DNA of 33,565 bases from an uncultured Akkermansia sp. (GCA_947626635.1 CANQSY010000011.1:1-33565), one strand, 5' to 3'. Positions 8,173-17,295 are shown, numbered from the stretch's first letter. Program-made: numbers and translations. Notes: a model not told the origin generated them from the sequence alone.

Positions 8173-9089
8173 ACAGTCCCGCCCAGTTGCCCGTCATCGG
8201 CTATACCCTGGGTGATCAGGCAGGAGTCGGACCGGAAGTTCTGCGCAAGGCTCTCCTTGAATTGCAGGGTTCACCTGCTCGCTTTGTCCCTATGGGACCC
8301 GTCGTTTCCTGCACGCCGGGCGTCCCGAACGCCGATACCGCCAAGGCCGCATGGGAACAGCTTGAAACTGCCGCCGACGCTCTCAGGGAGGGGAAAATCG
8401 ACGCCGTGGTCACGGCTCCCGTTTGCAAAGAAAATCTTCAGAAAGTCGGTTTCCCCTTCCCGGGGCAAACCGAATTCTTCGCCGATCGCCTCCATGTCAA
8501 AAAATTTGCCATGTGCCTCACCGGGAAACGACTCACCGTAGGACTCTGCACGATCCATGTCGCCCTTGAGCAGGTGCCACGTTTGCTCGGCTCCGAAATG
8601 ATTCAACAGGTGGGCTGTCTGCTCTGCGAGTTCCTGCTTCACCTCGACAAATCTCAGCCCCGACTCGCCGTCGCGGCTCTCAATCCGCACAGCGGCGAAG
8701 GAGGCGCGTTCGGTTCCCAGGAACAAACCATCATCACTCCCGCCGTTCTCTCCCTGCGCAAGCTGCTCGGCTCCCGCGCCTCGGTGGATGGTCCCTGCGT
8801 GCCTGATTCCGTGTATCGCGATGCAGCGAACGGGCTCTACGATGCCGTGATTGCCCCCTACCACGACCAGGCTCTCATCCCTCTCAAGTTACTTGATTTC
8901 AACTGTGCCGTCAATGTGACCCTCGGCCTGCCGCGTCCGCGCTTCAGCCCCGATCACGGCACCGCCTTTAACATCGCCGGAAAAAATATGGCCGACGCCG
9001 GCAGTACGCTGCAAGCTTTCCGCCTTGCCCTCCGCTACCTCTCCCACGACACATCTGTCCCAAGAAAAACACCCTCAATAAGTGGTTAA
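8169..9089 (+). CDS. pdxA: 4-hydroxythreonine-4-phosphate dehydrogenase PdxA
   Basis: PdxA oxidises 4-phosphohydroxy-L-threonine with NAD(P)+ in the DXP-dependent route to pyridoxal 5'-phosphate; PdxJ then condenses the product. The 306-residue protein shows the family signatures in order: GDQAGVGPE near residues 15-23, CTIHVALEQVP (substrate His) near 128-137, NPHSGEGGAFG near 172-182, YHDQALIPLK near 231-240, and LGLPRPRFSPDHGTAFNIAG near 252-271. The three divalent-metal histidines (H174, H232, H263) are all present. It is slightly shorter than the E. coli enzyme. The ATG overlaps the stop of the small membrane-protein gene. The GDQAG start (GEPAG or GDPAG in many homologues) is a mild variant. 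PdxA2-type paralogues acting on other substrates exist, so the pathway assignment is strong but not absolute. Confidence 0.93.
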   Translation: MNSPAQLPVIGYTLGDQAGVGPEVLRKALLELQGSPARFVPMGPVVSCTPGVPNADTAKAAWEQLETAADALREGKIDAVVTAPVCKENLQKVGFPFPGQTEFFADRLHVKKFAMCLTGKRLTVGLCTIHVALEQVPRLLGSEMIQQVGCLLCEFLLHLDKSQPRLAVAALNPHSGEGGAFGSQEQTIITPAVLSLRKLLGSRASVDGPCVPDSVYRDAANGLYDAVIAPYHDQALIPLKLLDFNCAVNVTLGLPRPRFSPDHGTAFNIAGKNMADAGSTLQAFRLALRYLSHDTSVPRKTPSISG

Positions 9090-9118
9090 CGTCGCATCAT
9101 GTAGCATAAGACATTGGT

Positions 9119-9190
9119 TATTTACGATTTACGATTTACGATTTACGATTTCAGGGAATTCGCGCGCAAAAGGCGCGGGGGGAGGCAAAG
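9119..9190. repeat. TTTACGA tandem tract plus GC-rich palindromic module
   Basis: Four consecutive TTTACGA units run at about 9121-9148, directly followed by the module GAATTCGCGCGC-n-GCGCGGGG (about 9157-9181). The same order (heptamer, then GAATTCGCGCGC) is seen at 20451-20490 and, inverted, at 7650-7703 and 7793-7843. It is not a CRISPR: there are no spacers. Confidence 0.75.
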
Positions 9191-9247
9191 CAATAGCGAA
9201 GCGAAATTTTCGACAACGAGGGGACGGTGATGAAAGGAAAGCGGCGG

Positions 9248-9420
9248 GGCTTTGACGCTTCGGTACCCCACTACCTCAGCGCCCTGCGGACAACGCTTAC
9301 GCGTTGTCTAATCCTACTTCGAGCCCTCGGGGGCTTTGCTTCGGAGTCGCCCCACGACTCCTTACCCCTTTGGGGCAAAAGCTGTTGCTTTTGGCTAATC
9401 GACCTTCCGACCGTCGGTCG
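9248..9420. repeat. Repeat module followed by six adjacent perfect hairpins
   Basis: Positions 9248-9314 are nearly identical to the reverse complement of 20516-20582. From 9289 six perfect stem-loops follow in close succession: 9289-9308 (GACAACGC stem), 9322-9335 (AGCCC), 9343-9361 (GGAGTCG), 9365-9375 (CCCC), 9376-9393 (CAAAAGC) and 9408-9420 (CGACC). Loops are 3 to 6 bases and every stem has a different sequence, so the architecture is repeated rather than the sequence. A 98-codon frame crosses this region but shows no protein-like features. No gene is supported in 9090-9628. Confidence 0.75.
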
Positions 9421-9479
9421 CTTTCACTGCTTTATTGAATCGTCAACGGTTTGCTGTCATGCTAACCGTGCTTCCATCG

Positions 9480-9513
9480 TTTTATTGGGACACGTGTGCT
9501 CCCACGAGGGAGA
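9480..9513 (+). promoter_or_regulatory. Shared upstream box TTTTATTGGGACA (copy 2) with small hairpin
   Basis: The second copy of the 13-base box seen at 7870-7882 lies at 9480-9492. Just after it CTCCC-ACGA-GGGAG (about 9499-9513) can form a hairpin. The box lies about 58 bases before the -35 element of the next operon. Regulatory role unproven. Confidence 0.3.
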
Positions 9514-9550
9514 ATCCGTGTGAAAATCGCGGTGACCCCTCATTACGCGT

Positions 9551-9579
9551 TTGACCGCTTCGTCTCTCTATGTTACAAT
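9551..9579 (+). promoter_or_regulatory. Strong candidate sigma-70-type promoter for the acyltransferase-lptD operon
   Basis: TTGACC (9551-9556) and TACAAT (9574-9579) are separated by 17 bases, an almost ideal pair. The predicted start near 9586 gives a leader of about 43 bases to the ATG at 9629. It also excludes the in-frame TTG at 9551, which lies inside the -35 box. Confidence 0.6.
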
Positions 9580-9628
9580 TTTGTCCGGATGCTCCTCGGA
9601 GTGCGAACCGTCCCTACATGGTAGAATT

Positions 9629-11431
9629 ATGAAATTCAAGCGACCGAAGATGGTGGACTTAGCCGATCTCATCAAGGGCGGTCACGCGCTACCGCAGTGG
9701 CTCATTGAGTGGGGCGAAAAGAGATTGGGGCTTCACACTCTCAATGTAGCGCACGAAAAAATTGACGACGATTGGGATGCCGGTTCCCAGGAAAATTTCT
9801 TCCGCCTCGCCTGCCAATACCTCAACCTCAACTACGACCTCTCCGGGCTCGACTTCATCCCCCGGGAGGGTCCCTGCGTTATCGTCTCCAACCACCCTCA
9901 CGGCATGTCCGACGGCATCATGTTCGGCGACGTCGTCATGAAGGTGCGCAGTGACATCCGCATCGTTGTGAATGAATTTTTGCAATGCGTGCGCGGGATG
10001 CGCGATTACGAGATAACGGTGGATGTTTACGGAGGCGAGGCGGCCAAACGTGCCAACATGGCGGGTATGCGCGAGATCCTCCGTTGGCTGAAAGCCGGAC
10101 ATTGCATCCTCGTCTTCCCCAGCGGCTCCGCCGCCACCTTCTCCCCCAAAGACGGACGTATCATCGACGACCCTTGGCAGGAAAACATCGCCGCTCTCAT
10201 TCGAAAGACAGGCGCCACGGTGGTACCCATGTTCATTTCTGGACACACCGGTCTCTTCTTCCAGGTCGTGAGCATGATCTCGCGCGGGCTGCGCGCCAAT
10301 TTTCTTCCACGGGAAATCATGCGCGACGGGCGGATGCGCCACACCATCAAGCTGGGCCCCCCTGTCCTGCCCCCAACATTCGAAGGTAAGACGGACGCCC
10401 AGCTCTCTGACTACCTCCGGCTGCGTACCATGCTTCTCCGCTACGAGGACGCGCCGTCCGACCATACGTCCCCGACATCGACATCTCCGCAGGAACCGCC
10501 CCCTATCGATTCCGGCTCTGACACCGGAAAACTTCGCGATGAGGTGCGCAACTTACCGGCCGATTGCCTCTGCTACTCCTCAGAAACATCTCCGCTGGTC
10601 GTTTACGCCGCCACGGCGGACCAAATCCCGTTCCTCCTGCACGAAATCGGGGTACAGCGCGAGCGGACATTCCGTCAGGTCGGCGAAGGAACCGGGACCC
10701 CTTGCGACCTCGACCGCTGGGATAAGAGCTACGTACACCTCTTCATGTGGGACCGCACGAAGGAATGCCTGGCCGGCGCCTACCGCATCGGGCGCACGGA
10801 CGAGATCCTGCGCAGTCGGGAAGGAGTCAAGGGCATTTACAACTCGAGCTTTTTCCGTTTCTCTCCCAAGCTGCTGCGGCGGCTATCCGCCGGGCTCGAG
10901 ATGGGACGAGCCTTCATCACGCCGGAGTACCAGCGCCAGCCGGCCTCCCTCGATACCCTGTGGATGGGCATCGGACGCTACATCAACAAAAACCCGCAGT
11001 ACCGCTATCTCTACGGCACCGTGAGTATTTCTCAGGAATACAGCGTGGCATCCCGCTCGCTTATCCTCTCCTTCCTGCGTGAAATGTGCATGGATCGTGA
11101 GTTAGCCCGCGAAGTTCGCGCCTTCTACCCGCCAAAGGAGCTAGGGCTGCTCTCGGAAGATGCGCGACTCATCCCCTCCGCCCTGCCGGATGCGCGAGCT
11201 CTTTCCTCCATGGTGAGCGAGCTGGAAGGGGGCAACAATGGCATCCCCGTGCTGCTCAAACAGTACCTGAGGCTCGGCGGTAAAATGATTTCCTTTGGCA
11301 TCGACAAAGATTTCGGCGGCGTTCTGGATTGTTTGGTCGTCGTCGATGTGCATGATACGCCGGAACGCATCCGCCGCCGCTACCAAGGCTCGGATGTCTT
11401 GTCGTCCCCTCCCCCATCTTCTCAAGCATGA
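9629..11431 (+). CDS. Bifunctional OlsF-like acyltransferase: PlsC-like O-acyltransferase fused to a hemolysin/OlsB-type GNAT N-acyltransferase
   Basis: The 600-residue protein has two acyltransferase domains. The N-terminal half (about residues 60-260) is a lysophospholipid/PlsC-like domain with NHPHGMSDG (residues 88-96, the HX5D-type catalytic block of the OlsA/hemolysin-associated group), a later FPSGSAAT block and a VVPMFISG strand. A Pro/Ser/Thr-rich linker (about 280-300) follows. The C-terminal part (about 300-500) matches the hemolysin/OlsB N-acyltransferase family: VHLFMWDRTKECLAGAYRIG, LEMGRAFITPEYQ, LWMGIGRYI and YRYLYGTVSI. In OlsF proteins this fusion makes ornithine lipid: the N-acyl step by the OlsB-like part and the O-acyl step by the OlsA-like part. 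Another amino acid head group is possible. The ATG at 9629 is chosen from the promoter position; the frame is open to 9551. The stop overlaps the lptD-like start. Confidence 0.82.
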   Translation: MKFKRPKMVDLADLIKGGHALPQWLIEWGEKRLGLHTLNVAHEKIDDDWDAGSQENFFRLACQYLNLNYDLSGLDFIPREGPCVIVSNHPHGMSDGIMFGDVVMKVRSDIRIVVNEFLQCVRGMRDYEITVDVYGGEAAKRANMAGMREILRWLKAGHCILVFPSGSAATFSPKDGRIIDDPWQENIAALIRKTGATVVPMFISGHTGLFFQVVSMISRGLRANFLPREIMRDGRMRHTIKLGPPVLPPTFEGKTDAQLSDYLRLRTMLLRYEDAPSDHTSPTSTSPQEPPPIDSGSDTGKLRDEVRNLPADCLCYSSETSPLVVYAATADQIPFLLHEIGVQRERTFRQVGEGTGTPCDLDRWDKSYVHLFMWDRTKECLAGAYRIGRTDEILRSREGVKGIYNSSFFRFSPKLLRRLSAGLEMGRAFITPEYQRQPASLDTLWMGIGRYINKNPQYRYLYGTVSISQEYSVASRSLILSFLREMCMDRELAREVRAFYPPKELGLLSEDARLIPSALPDARALSSMVSELEGGNNGIPVLLKQYLRLGGKMISFGIDKDFGGVLDCLVVVDVHDTPERIRRRYQGSDVLSSPPPSSQA

Positions 11432-13893
11432 CACCCTATTCCCCAGCGCTCCGGAGAAAGCTGAGCCGCGCGGTCGCGCTGGCGAGCGTCGCAATCGCGT
11501 CGTTTCCCCTTGCCCTCTCCGCAGCGCAGGACTCGGTTCCCTTTATCCCCTTGCCGGAGGATGCCGTTCCCTCCGCGACGAGGGCGTCCGACCCCATCAC
11601 GGCTCAGGCGGAACAGGCCATCAGCAAGATCGGGTCCTCCCTCTCCGCCTCCATCCCGGATTCCTTTACCATCGACAACCCGAACGGACAAGTCAACTAC
11701 GACAGCTCCGCTCATACCGTCACCTTCACCTCCGGACCCACCCCCCTGCGAATGCGCACGAGCGAAGGTCAGGAAATCATGGCAAAGGCCATGGTAGCTC
11801 ACCTCAATGAAAAAAAGGCTGAACTGATCGGTCCGCTGATCATCTACTACGGCGATACCCTCACCCACGCCGAGAAAGGTGTGTACGACTGGGCCAACGG
11901 CGAAGCCCTCGCCACGACAATTCGCGCCAAGGTGAACGGCATGCTCGTCCGCGGCTCCAAGGTCGAATACGTCAAAAGCGCGAAGGGTGAGAGTTACATG
12001 ATCATTCACGACGCCTTCGTTTCCACGCAGGACGTAGAAAAGCCCGGCACATGGGTCGGTACCGGAAAGCTGGAAATCCACCCCGGCGATTACGGCGTCA
12101 TCTCCCGCCTCAGCATTGCGGGAAAGGAGAACGATATGCGCGTTCCCATCCTGGGCTGGTTTTCTATCTCGCACTCGCTCAACCCACGTGAGGGCTACAT
12201 GCCCATAATCGGCGCCAAATCCATCTGGGGCGCTTTCATACGCAACCGCTATGGATTCCTGCTCGGCAACCGTCACGTTGAGAACGGCATGCCCGTTTCC
12301 GACTACGTGGCAACGGCTCTTCTGGACTACCGTACTCGCCGCGGCCTCGCGGGCGGCGTCGAGCTGGAGAGCGAAAAAATGCGCAAGTCGTTCAAAGACG
12401 CAAAAGGCATCTCACTTTACGGTATCGCGGACAAGGATCCTTCCATCAATCCTGTCGAGACAGACCGAGACCCCGTCCGCCACGGTCGCTACCGCTTCTC
12501 TGCCCAGCTGATCTGGGATCTCAAAAACCTCCCGCCCACCCTCACGAAAAACGCCTCCTGGTCGCTGGCCACTGATATCAACATCGTCAGCGATCGCTAC
12601 CTATTGCAGGATTTTTTTGATCAGGAGGCACGGGTGAATGACAAACCGGACAATAATGTGAGGCTCGCGCGAGTAACGCCGCGCAGCCAATCCATGCTCT
12701 TTGCCCGCTTCTCGCCCAATGATTACTACAGCACGGATGAGCGTGCCGAGCTCTCCTACTACCGAACTCGCACGGTGATCGGGAAAAGCAGAATCGCGTA
12801 CGAAACCCGTAACAGCGCTGCCGTCTTGCACCAAATCGTGCCTGCCAACATGCGCTTTGAGTACGAAAACCGCATCAGCAACCTGCGCGAGGATAGCGCA
12901 CGCGATTACTACACCCGTCTGCTCAACACCTCCGGCTACGCCCGCATCAACTCCACGCACGAGATCTCAACGGAAGTGAAAATCCTCCGCTTCCTCAATG
13001 TGACCCCGAAAGCAGGCGGCGGCTACAGCGGATACTACGGCGTGGACGGCGTCGGCTCCGACAACCGCTTTTTGGGTTATTTAGGCTGCGACTTCGACAT
13101 CAAATTCTACCGCCACTTCAGCCACGCCCGCATCCCCTCCCTCGGCATCAACGGACTCTACCACGTCTTCCATCCCTACGCCGAAATCTCGCATGGCACC
13201 ATCTCCTCCTCCAACAATCTCGTCCCCCAAGTCGACACATGGTCGACCACCTTCGGCAACAGCACCGTCAACCCCATGCCCATGGATATCATGCAGTTCA
13301 CCGGCATCGATGGCTGGACGAAGTGGACCGTATGGCGCTTGGGTCTGCGCAACACGATCAGCACGGTGTACGACGATGAAAGCCGTACCCTGCTCAACTG
13401 GAATCTTTTCCTGGACTACAACGTTGACAACCCCAACACGGAGAGCCGATTCTCCAATCTCTTTTCCGTCATTGAGTTTAACCTCAACGAGCAGTGTTCC
13501 CTGCTCTTCGAATCGCAAACGCCCACCGTTCGCGATGGCGAGGGCTTCAACCAATACAACACGTCTTTGCGCATTGTCCCCACTCGCTGGCTGGAAATTT
13601 CTCTCGGGCAACGCTACATCAACAACCACCCCATCCAAAATGACGCCAACTACACCTACCTGCAAGGAAATCTCCGCGTCAATGAACGCTATACCATCTC
13701 AGCTCGCGTCGATTGGGATCTGCAAGCCAACCTTATCCCCATCCAGCAATTTTCTGTCTCGCGTCAATTCGGTCCATGGTACGTCGGCGCCACTGTGATG
13801 ATTCGCAACAACGGCGGCCGTAAGGAAACGGGGTTAGGTCTTTCCTTCACCTTGGGCGAAACCGGAACCTCTCTCCCTGTCAACTTCTTCTGA
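11428..13893 (+). CDS. lptD: LptD/OstA-like LPS-assembly outer-membrane protein
   Basis: This is a predicted outer-membrane translocon component that inserts lipopolysaccharide into the outer leaflet. The 821-residue product starts with a cleavable signal peptide (basic n-region RRKLSRA, hydrophobic core, LSA-AQ near residue 32). An OstA/LptA-type jelly-roll domain follows at about 75-215; its repeats of short beta strands include [31 protein letters not shown] and [19 protein letters not shown]. The rest (about 250-821) is a series of aromatic-rich amphipathic strands, and the protein ends in Phe-Phe, the typical BAM recognition residue. Few cysteines are visible, so the interdomain disulphides of enterobacterial LptD are probably not conserved. 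It overlaps the acyltransferase gene by ATGA and lies 8 bases ahead of the sigma-54 activator. The lptD symbol is by domain architecture. Confidence 0.78.
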   Translation: MTPYSPALRRKLSRAVALASVAIASFPLALSAAQDSVPFIPLPEDAVPSATRASDPITAQAEQAISKIGSSLSASIPDSFTIDNPNGQVNYDSSAHTVTFTSGPTPLRMRTSEGQEIMAKAMVAHLNEKKAELIGPLIIYYGDTLTHAEKGVYDWANGEALATTIRAKVNGMLVRGSKVEYVKSAKGESYMIIHDAFVSTQDVEKPGTWVGTGKLEIHPGDYGVISRLSIAGKENDMRVPILGWFSISHSLNPREGYMPIIGAKSIWGAFIRNRYGFLLGNRHVENGMPVSDYVATALLDYRTRRGLAGGVELESEKMRKSFKDAKGISLYGIADKDPSINPVETDRDPVRHGRYRFSAQLIWDLKNLPPTLTKNASWSLATDINIVSDRYLLQDFFDQEARVNDKPDNNVRLARVTPRSQSMLFARFSPNDYYSTDERAELSYYRTRTVIGKSRIAYETRNSAAVLHQIVPANMRFEYENRISNLREDSARDYYTRLLNTSGYARINSTHEISTEVKILRFLNVTPKAGGGYSGYYGVDGVGSDNRFLGYLGCDFDIKFYRHFSHARIPSLGINGLYHVFHPYAEISHGTISSSNNLVPQVDTWSTTFGNSTVNPMPMDIMQFTGIDGWTKWTVWRLGLRNTISTVYDDESRTLLNWNLFLDYNVDNPNTESRFSNLFSVIEFNLNEQCSLLFESQTPTVRDGEGFNQYNTSLRIVPTRWLEISLGQRYINNHPIQNDANYTYLQGNLRVNERYTISARVDWDLQANLIPIQQFSVSRQFGPWYVGATVMIRNNGGRKETGLGLSFTLGETGTSLPVNFF

Positions 13894-13901
13894 TTCACAT
13901 C

Positions 13902-15485
13902 ATGGTCGCTCCATCCATGCCAGCCGCTCTTGCCGAGCTCTCCGGGGATAGCCTTGAGCTGCGGGTACTCTCCGGCATCTCCAAGGTTCTGGTGAGCCAG
14001 CTCGAGGTGGCGGACCTTCTTGAGCAAATTCTCCAGGTGTTGCAACAGAACCTCATGTTCACGCAGGGTGCGCTGTGCCTGCTTCAGGGCGATGTCCTCG
14101 TCATTGAGGCCTCCTACGGTCTTTCCGAGCGGGAAAAAGCCCGCGGTACCTATCGTCTCGGCGAGGGCATCACCGGCAAAGTCGGCATGACCGGTAGCTC
14201 CGCCGTGCTGCGCGATACGGCCCACGACCACAACTTCCTCAACCGCACCGGTGCCCTCCACGGCAATATGAGCGAATCCTTCCTCTGCACCGCTATTAAG
14301 CACAGCGGCGCCATCATCGGCACGCTCTCCCTTTCCTTTCCGGTCCTCCCTCAAGGTACTCTCGACAAGCTCGTCAACCTCCTCGAAATTGTCGCCAACA
14401 TCCTCGCCGATGCCGTTGCGAACGTCCGCGAACAAATGGCCGAGCGACAGCAACTCGAGCGAGAAAACGACCGCATGCGCTACGAACTCGGTGAGAGTAC
14501 GGGGTTCTCCAACATTATCGGGCATTCCTCCGCCATGCGCGCTGTGTACCTCGAGATGACGAAGGTTGCTCGCTCGTCCGCCACGGTTCTCCTGCTGGGC
14601 GAATCCGGGACGGGCAAGGAACTGCTCGCTCAGGCTATTCACTACGCCTCGGATCGACGGGATGGTCCCTTCGTGGCCGTTAACTGCGCCGCTCTCCCGG
14701 AAGGGTTGATCGAGTCTGAGCTGTTCGGTCATGAGAAGGGCGCTTTCACGGGCGCCATCAAACAGCGCATCGGACGTTTCGAGGAAGCCTCCGCCGGCAC
14801 GCTTTTTCTCGACGAGATTGGCGACATCCCGGTGCAAACCCAAGTCAAGCTGTTACGCGTCCTCCAGGAAAAAGTTTTCGAGCGCGTCGGTTCCCAGCAG
14901 CCGATCCGTACGCAAGCGCGCATCATTGCCGCCACTTCCCGCGATCTCGAAAAAATGAAGAACGAGGGCTCCTTCCGTGAGGACCTCTACTACCGACTCG
15001 CCGTACTCCCCATTGCTGTCCCGCCGCTGCGCTCCCGCAAGGTTGACATCGTCTCCCTGGCCGACTTCTTCCTCGCCAAATACAATAAGCTCCACCACAA
15101 GAAAGTTCTGCGCCTCTCCTCTCCCGCCATCGATATGCTCATGAGCTATCACTGGCCCGGGAACGTCCGTGAGCTGGAAAACATGATCGAGCGCGCCGTC
15201 ATCATGTCCACTTCTTCCGTCATCAACGCCATCGATCTTCCCGCCTCCCTCCAAACGGCTGCCGCTACCGGCACCGAGTCCCTTCTCCCTCACCAACCTC
15301 ACGACACTGAAACCCATAGCTCGATGGACATCCTCACCGGTGCCTTCGAGGCTGAACTGATCACCGCCGCCCTCAAGCGCTCCCGCGGCAATATGTCCGC
15401 CGCAGCCCGTGATCTTGATACCACGCTCCGAAAGCTCCAATACCGCATTCGACGCCTCCGTATTGATCCCAAGCAGTACCGCTGA
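13902..15485 (+). CDS. Sigma-54-dependent transcriptional activator with GAF sensor (NifA-like architecture)
   Basis: This is a bacterial enhancer-binding protein that remodels sigma-54 RNA polymerase at -24/-12 promoters. Its 527 residues divide into an N-terminal GAF domain (about 20-170), a short coiled linker (about 175-195) and an AAA+ domain (about 200-430). The AAA+ domain has GESGTGKE at 233-240 (Walker A), an intact GAFTGA loop at 280-285 that contacts sigma-54, LFLDEIGD at 301-308 (Walker B) and RSRKVDI-type arginine contacts. A C-terminal Fis-type helix-turn-helix lies at about 495-520 ([20 protein letters not shown]). There is no receiver domain, so a ligand or redox signal through GAF is likelier than phosphorylation. 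It is the third gene of the operon, so it may sense envelope state; that and its targets are inference. I found no convincing -24/-12 site by eye in this window. Confidence 0.9.
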   Translation: MVAPSMPAALAELSGDSLELRVLSGISKVLVSQLEVADLLEQILQVLQQNLMFTQGALCLLQGDVLVIEASYGLSEREKARGTYRLGEGITGKVGMTGSSAVLRDTAHDHNFLNRTGALHGNMSESFLCTAIKHSGAIIGTLSLSFPVLPQGTLDKLVNLLEIVANILADAVANVREQMAERQQLERENDRMRYELGESTGFSNIIGHSSAMRAVYLEMTKVARSSATVLLLGESGTGKELLAQAIHYASDRRDGPFVAVNCAALPEGLIESELFGHEKGAFTGAIKQRIGRFEEASAGTLFLDEIGDIPVQTQVKLLRVLQEKVFERVGSQQPIRTQARIIAATSRDLEKMKNEGSFREDLYYRLAVLPIAVPPLRSRKVDIVSLADFFLAKYNKLHHKKVLRLSSPAIDMLMSYHWPGNVRELENMIERAVIMSTSSVINAIDLPASLQTAAATGTESLLPHQPHDTETHSSMDILTGAFEAELITAALKRSRGNMSAAARDLDTTLRKLQYRIRRLRIDPKQYR

Positions 15486-15486
15486 G

Positions 15487-15600
15487 CCCTGCGGGCAACG
15501 CTTGCGCGTTGTCTAAATCCCACTCAGAGCTCACGTGGGCTTTTTCAGGGAATTTCGCGCACGAAAGCACGAGGGAGGCGGAGCGGGAGACGAACCTCAA
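15487..15600. repeat. Mosaic repeat: CAACGC hairpin module plus GC-rich module
   Basis: GCCCTGCGGGCAACGC with its returning GCGTTGTC arm (15487-15512) matches the ends of the modules at 9281-9314 and 20516-20545. After the terminator-like hairpin, GGGAATTTCGCGCACG (from about 15548) is a diverged copy of the GAATTCGCGCGC module. The repeat lies in the convergent gap between the sigma-54 activator and the L,D-transpeptidase gene. Confidence 0.65.
15519..15545 (+). terminator. Candidate intrinsic terminator after the acyltransferase-lptD-regulator operon
   Basis: CCCAC (15519-15523) pairs with GTGGG (15535-15539) across an 11-base loop that can itself fold, followed by C and TTTTT (15541-15545). 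It lies about 34 bases after the stop of the sigma-54 activator gene and is correctly oriented for it. Confidence 0.55.
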
Positions 15601-15617
15601 TCTGTAATAAAAAGGTG

Positions 15618-16304
15618 TTAATTATCCGTGTCGGGATAGGGGGCATGCTTTTCTTCTGTCCACTGCCAACCGGGTAATAAATGTTGCCAATGAGCAGCAT
15701 GTGGATTTTCCGCTTCGATCCTCATTCGCTCAGCGGTCATCCGGAAGGGGTACACCTGCACCGGCACATAACGCTGTCCGCTGGTCAAAGCCTTAGCAAC
15801 CAACGTATATATTTCCTCAATGGCTTCATCTCCCATGGCAAAACATCCGATGGATACGGCGTCACCATGTATCATGATATGTGAGCCGGTTCTGCCGAGC
15901 TCGCGATCGTAACGATTGGGATAACCTATATTGAAAGAAAGATGATACGAACTCCATGGATTAAGCCCCCCAACAACGACGCGGTAAAATCCTTCCGGAG
16001 TCTGCTCGTCCCCCACTTTTTGTTTCGGACCGAGTTCGCCACTCATAGCTAAAATAGGATATTGTTTCACACTCTCCCACGTCTTTCCCTCCTTGAGCCA
16101 AAGCTCGAGAACCTCTTCTTCTTTAATAATACGTATAAAAACAGGTTTTCCCCAACGTTTTTTCCAACAAGAAGCCGTATTCTGCTCTGCCTGTCGGGAC
16201 CGGGCTGTTTCCGGTATCGCGGCTCGTGCTTCCGTCATAAGGAAGGCAACAACCAACCCTGTCAGCGTCAACAAAATTAACTTTCGATGATCGACGTTCT
16301 TCAC
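15618..16304 (-). CDS. YkuD-fold L,D-transpeptidase-family protein, YafK/DpaA-like
   Basis: This is an exported peptidoglycan-active enzyme of the L,D-transpeptidase catalytic fold, 228 residues. The signal peptide is basic then hydrophobic (KLILLTLTGLVVAFLM) with an ARA-A cleavage site near residue 28. The catalytic block HGDAVSIGCFAM (residues 146-157) places the nucleophile at C154 and the His at 146. The surrounding motifs TPEGFYRV, YPNRYDRELGRTGSHIMIHG and MGDEAIEEIY are those of the YafK/DpaA subgroup. In E. coli DpaA acts as an amidase releasing Lpp from murein rather than as a cross-linker, so the role here may be hydrolytic. The start is a GTG at 16304, supported by AAAGGAG seven bases ahead. 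It is the last gene of the AT-richer minus-strand block, 71 bases after the preceding gene. It could serve envelope remodelling, but a link to the T6SS is not shown. Confidence 0.82.
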   Translation of the reverse strand: MKNVDHRKLILLTLTGLVVAFLMTEARAAIPETARSRQAEQNTASCWKKRWGKPVFIRIIKEEEVLELWLKEGKTWESVKQYPILAMSGELGPKQKVGDEQTPEGFYRVVVGGLNPWSSYHLSFNIGYPNRYDRELGRTGSHIMIHGDAVSIGCFAMGDEAIEEIYTLVAKALTSGQRYVPVQVYPFRMTAERMRIEAENPHAAHWQHLLPGWQWTEEKHAPYPDTDN

Positions 16305-16375
16305 TATTTTACTCCTTTAACTCTGCATCTTATGCAACCCCTCCGGCGTTGTCAAACGCATTTTGAATGACGCAG

Positions 16376-17233
16376 TCAATCCATAATCAGATCACCTGAA
16401 GGTTCCATCCTGAGAGCTAGTCCCCATAATACAGGAGCTTTCAATGTATATTTGAGGAAGGATACATCTAAAGAATTCCCTTCAGTTGCAACGTCTCCCT
16501 CCCTCACAACAAAATACCGGAGAATACCGTGTTCCTCTGCATAGGTCACTATATATTGAGTAATGCTCTGCAAAGAATTGATCAACGCGTGAAGCGGATC
16601 TGTCGTTTCTCCTCCTTCTAAATATGAGAAGGTACTTCCCTCTATGACACAAGGCTTGTACGCCCATAGTCCTGCTTTAAGTTCTATAGGAGCCCACTCG
16701 CGTGCGCTCAACGTACATATTCCCTTTTTGGACGTATAGTAATAAAACTCCATCTCTCTGCTCTGTGCATTCGGATACTTCTGTAAATGATTTTGGTATT
16801 CCTCTCGTTTTAATAGTTTTTCACATTTTTCTTCTGTTTGATGAACAGTCGGAGCAGTTCCCATCTGTTTTTGCTTCTTTTCCAAGCTCCTGATTCGTTC
16901 TCTTACTGCGATCTTTATTTGCTTGTATACGGAAATGTATCTTTCACTGTGAAAAGATTTGCTCATATCACGAGAGACAGCATCCTCATATTTAAAAAAG
17001 TATGCTCTTTCGCTGAGTTCCATGCTTAATATGGTACACGCCTGTCTTAAAAGGGTTAGGGGATGTATTCCAAAGAACGGAGGAAAGCACGTATGGTCGA
17101 AGCATATCCATCGTAAGTCATCACGAGTATGAGGACTTTTCCACGGATAGGTCAATGCAATTCTCGCGGTACACAGCTCGCCTGTCCCTTCCGCATAGTA
17201 ATACAGATTCGTATTAAATATGTAGTCTAACAT
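16376..17233 (-). CDS. Uncharacterised protein with two related halves; possible immunity-type (DUF6968-like) domains
   Basis: No confident family. The 285-residue soluble protein has no signal peptide and a charged helical middle (about 95-150, RIRSLEKKQKQM region). Both halves show the same pattern: short beta strands with Trp and Cys, then a helix beginning (G/T)xxPLxxLxxxxxxI, as GIHPLTLLRQACTILSMEL near residues 55-73 and TTDPLHALINSLQSITQYI near 211-229. This suggests an internal duplication. The (D)PLxALxxSLQ helix recalls small DUF6968-type proteins found in toxin-immunity neighbourhoods, but I hold that weakly. Base composition is AT-richer than the flanking operons. It lies 62 bases after the upstream membrane-protein gene on the same strand, so it may be cotranscribed. 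Confidence 0.7.
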   Translation of the reverse strand: MLDYIFNTNLYYYAEGTGELCTARIALTYPWKSPHTRDDLRWICFDHTCFPPFFGIHPLTLLRQACTILSMELSERAYFFKYEDAVSRDMSKSFHSERYISVYKQIKIAVRERIRSLEKKQKQMGTAPTVHQTEEKCEKLLKREEYQNHLQKYPNAQSREMEFYYYTSKKGICTLSAREWAPIELKAGLWAYKPCVIEGSTFSYLEGGETTDPLHALINSLQSITQYIVTYAEEHGILRYFVVREGDVATEGNSLDVSFLKYTLKAPVLWGLALRMEPSGDLIMD

Positions 17234-17295
17234 ACCCTTAAGCTCTCAATGGAATTCTAACGTCCGGACCATAGTTCTGGCAAGATTGCTACGCG

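Noticed and set aside
9121-9150. Tandem TTTACGA units considered as a CRISPR array
   Set aside because: The units are 7 bases and directly adjacent, with no spacers and no cas genes nearby.
9227-9523. 98-codon ORF in the gap before the acyltransferase operon
   Set aside because: It runs through repeat modules and the hairpin array, and its translation mirrors the palindromes rather than a protein.
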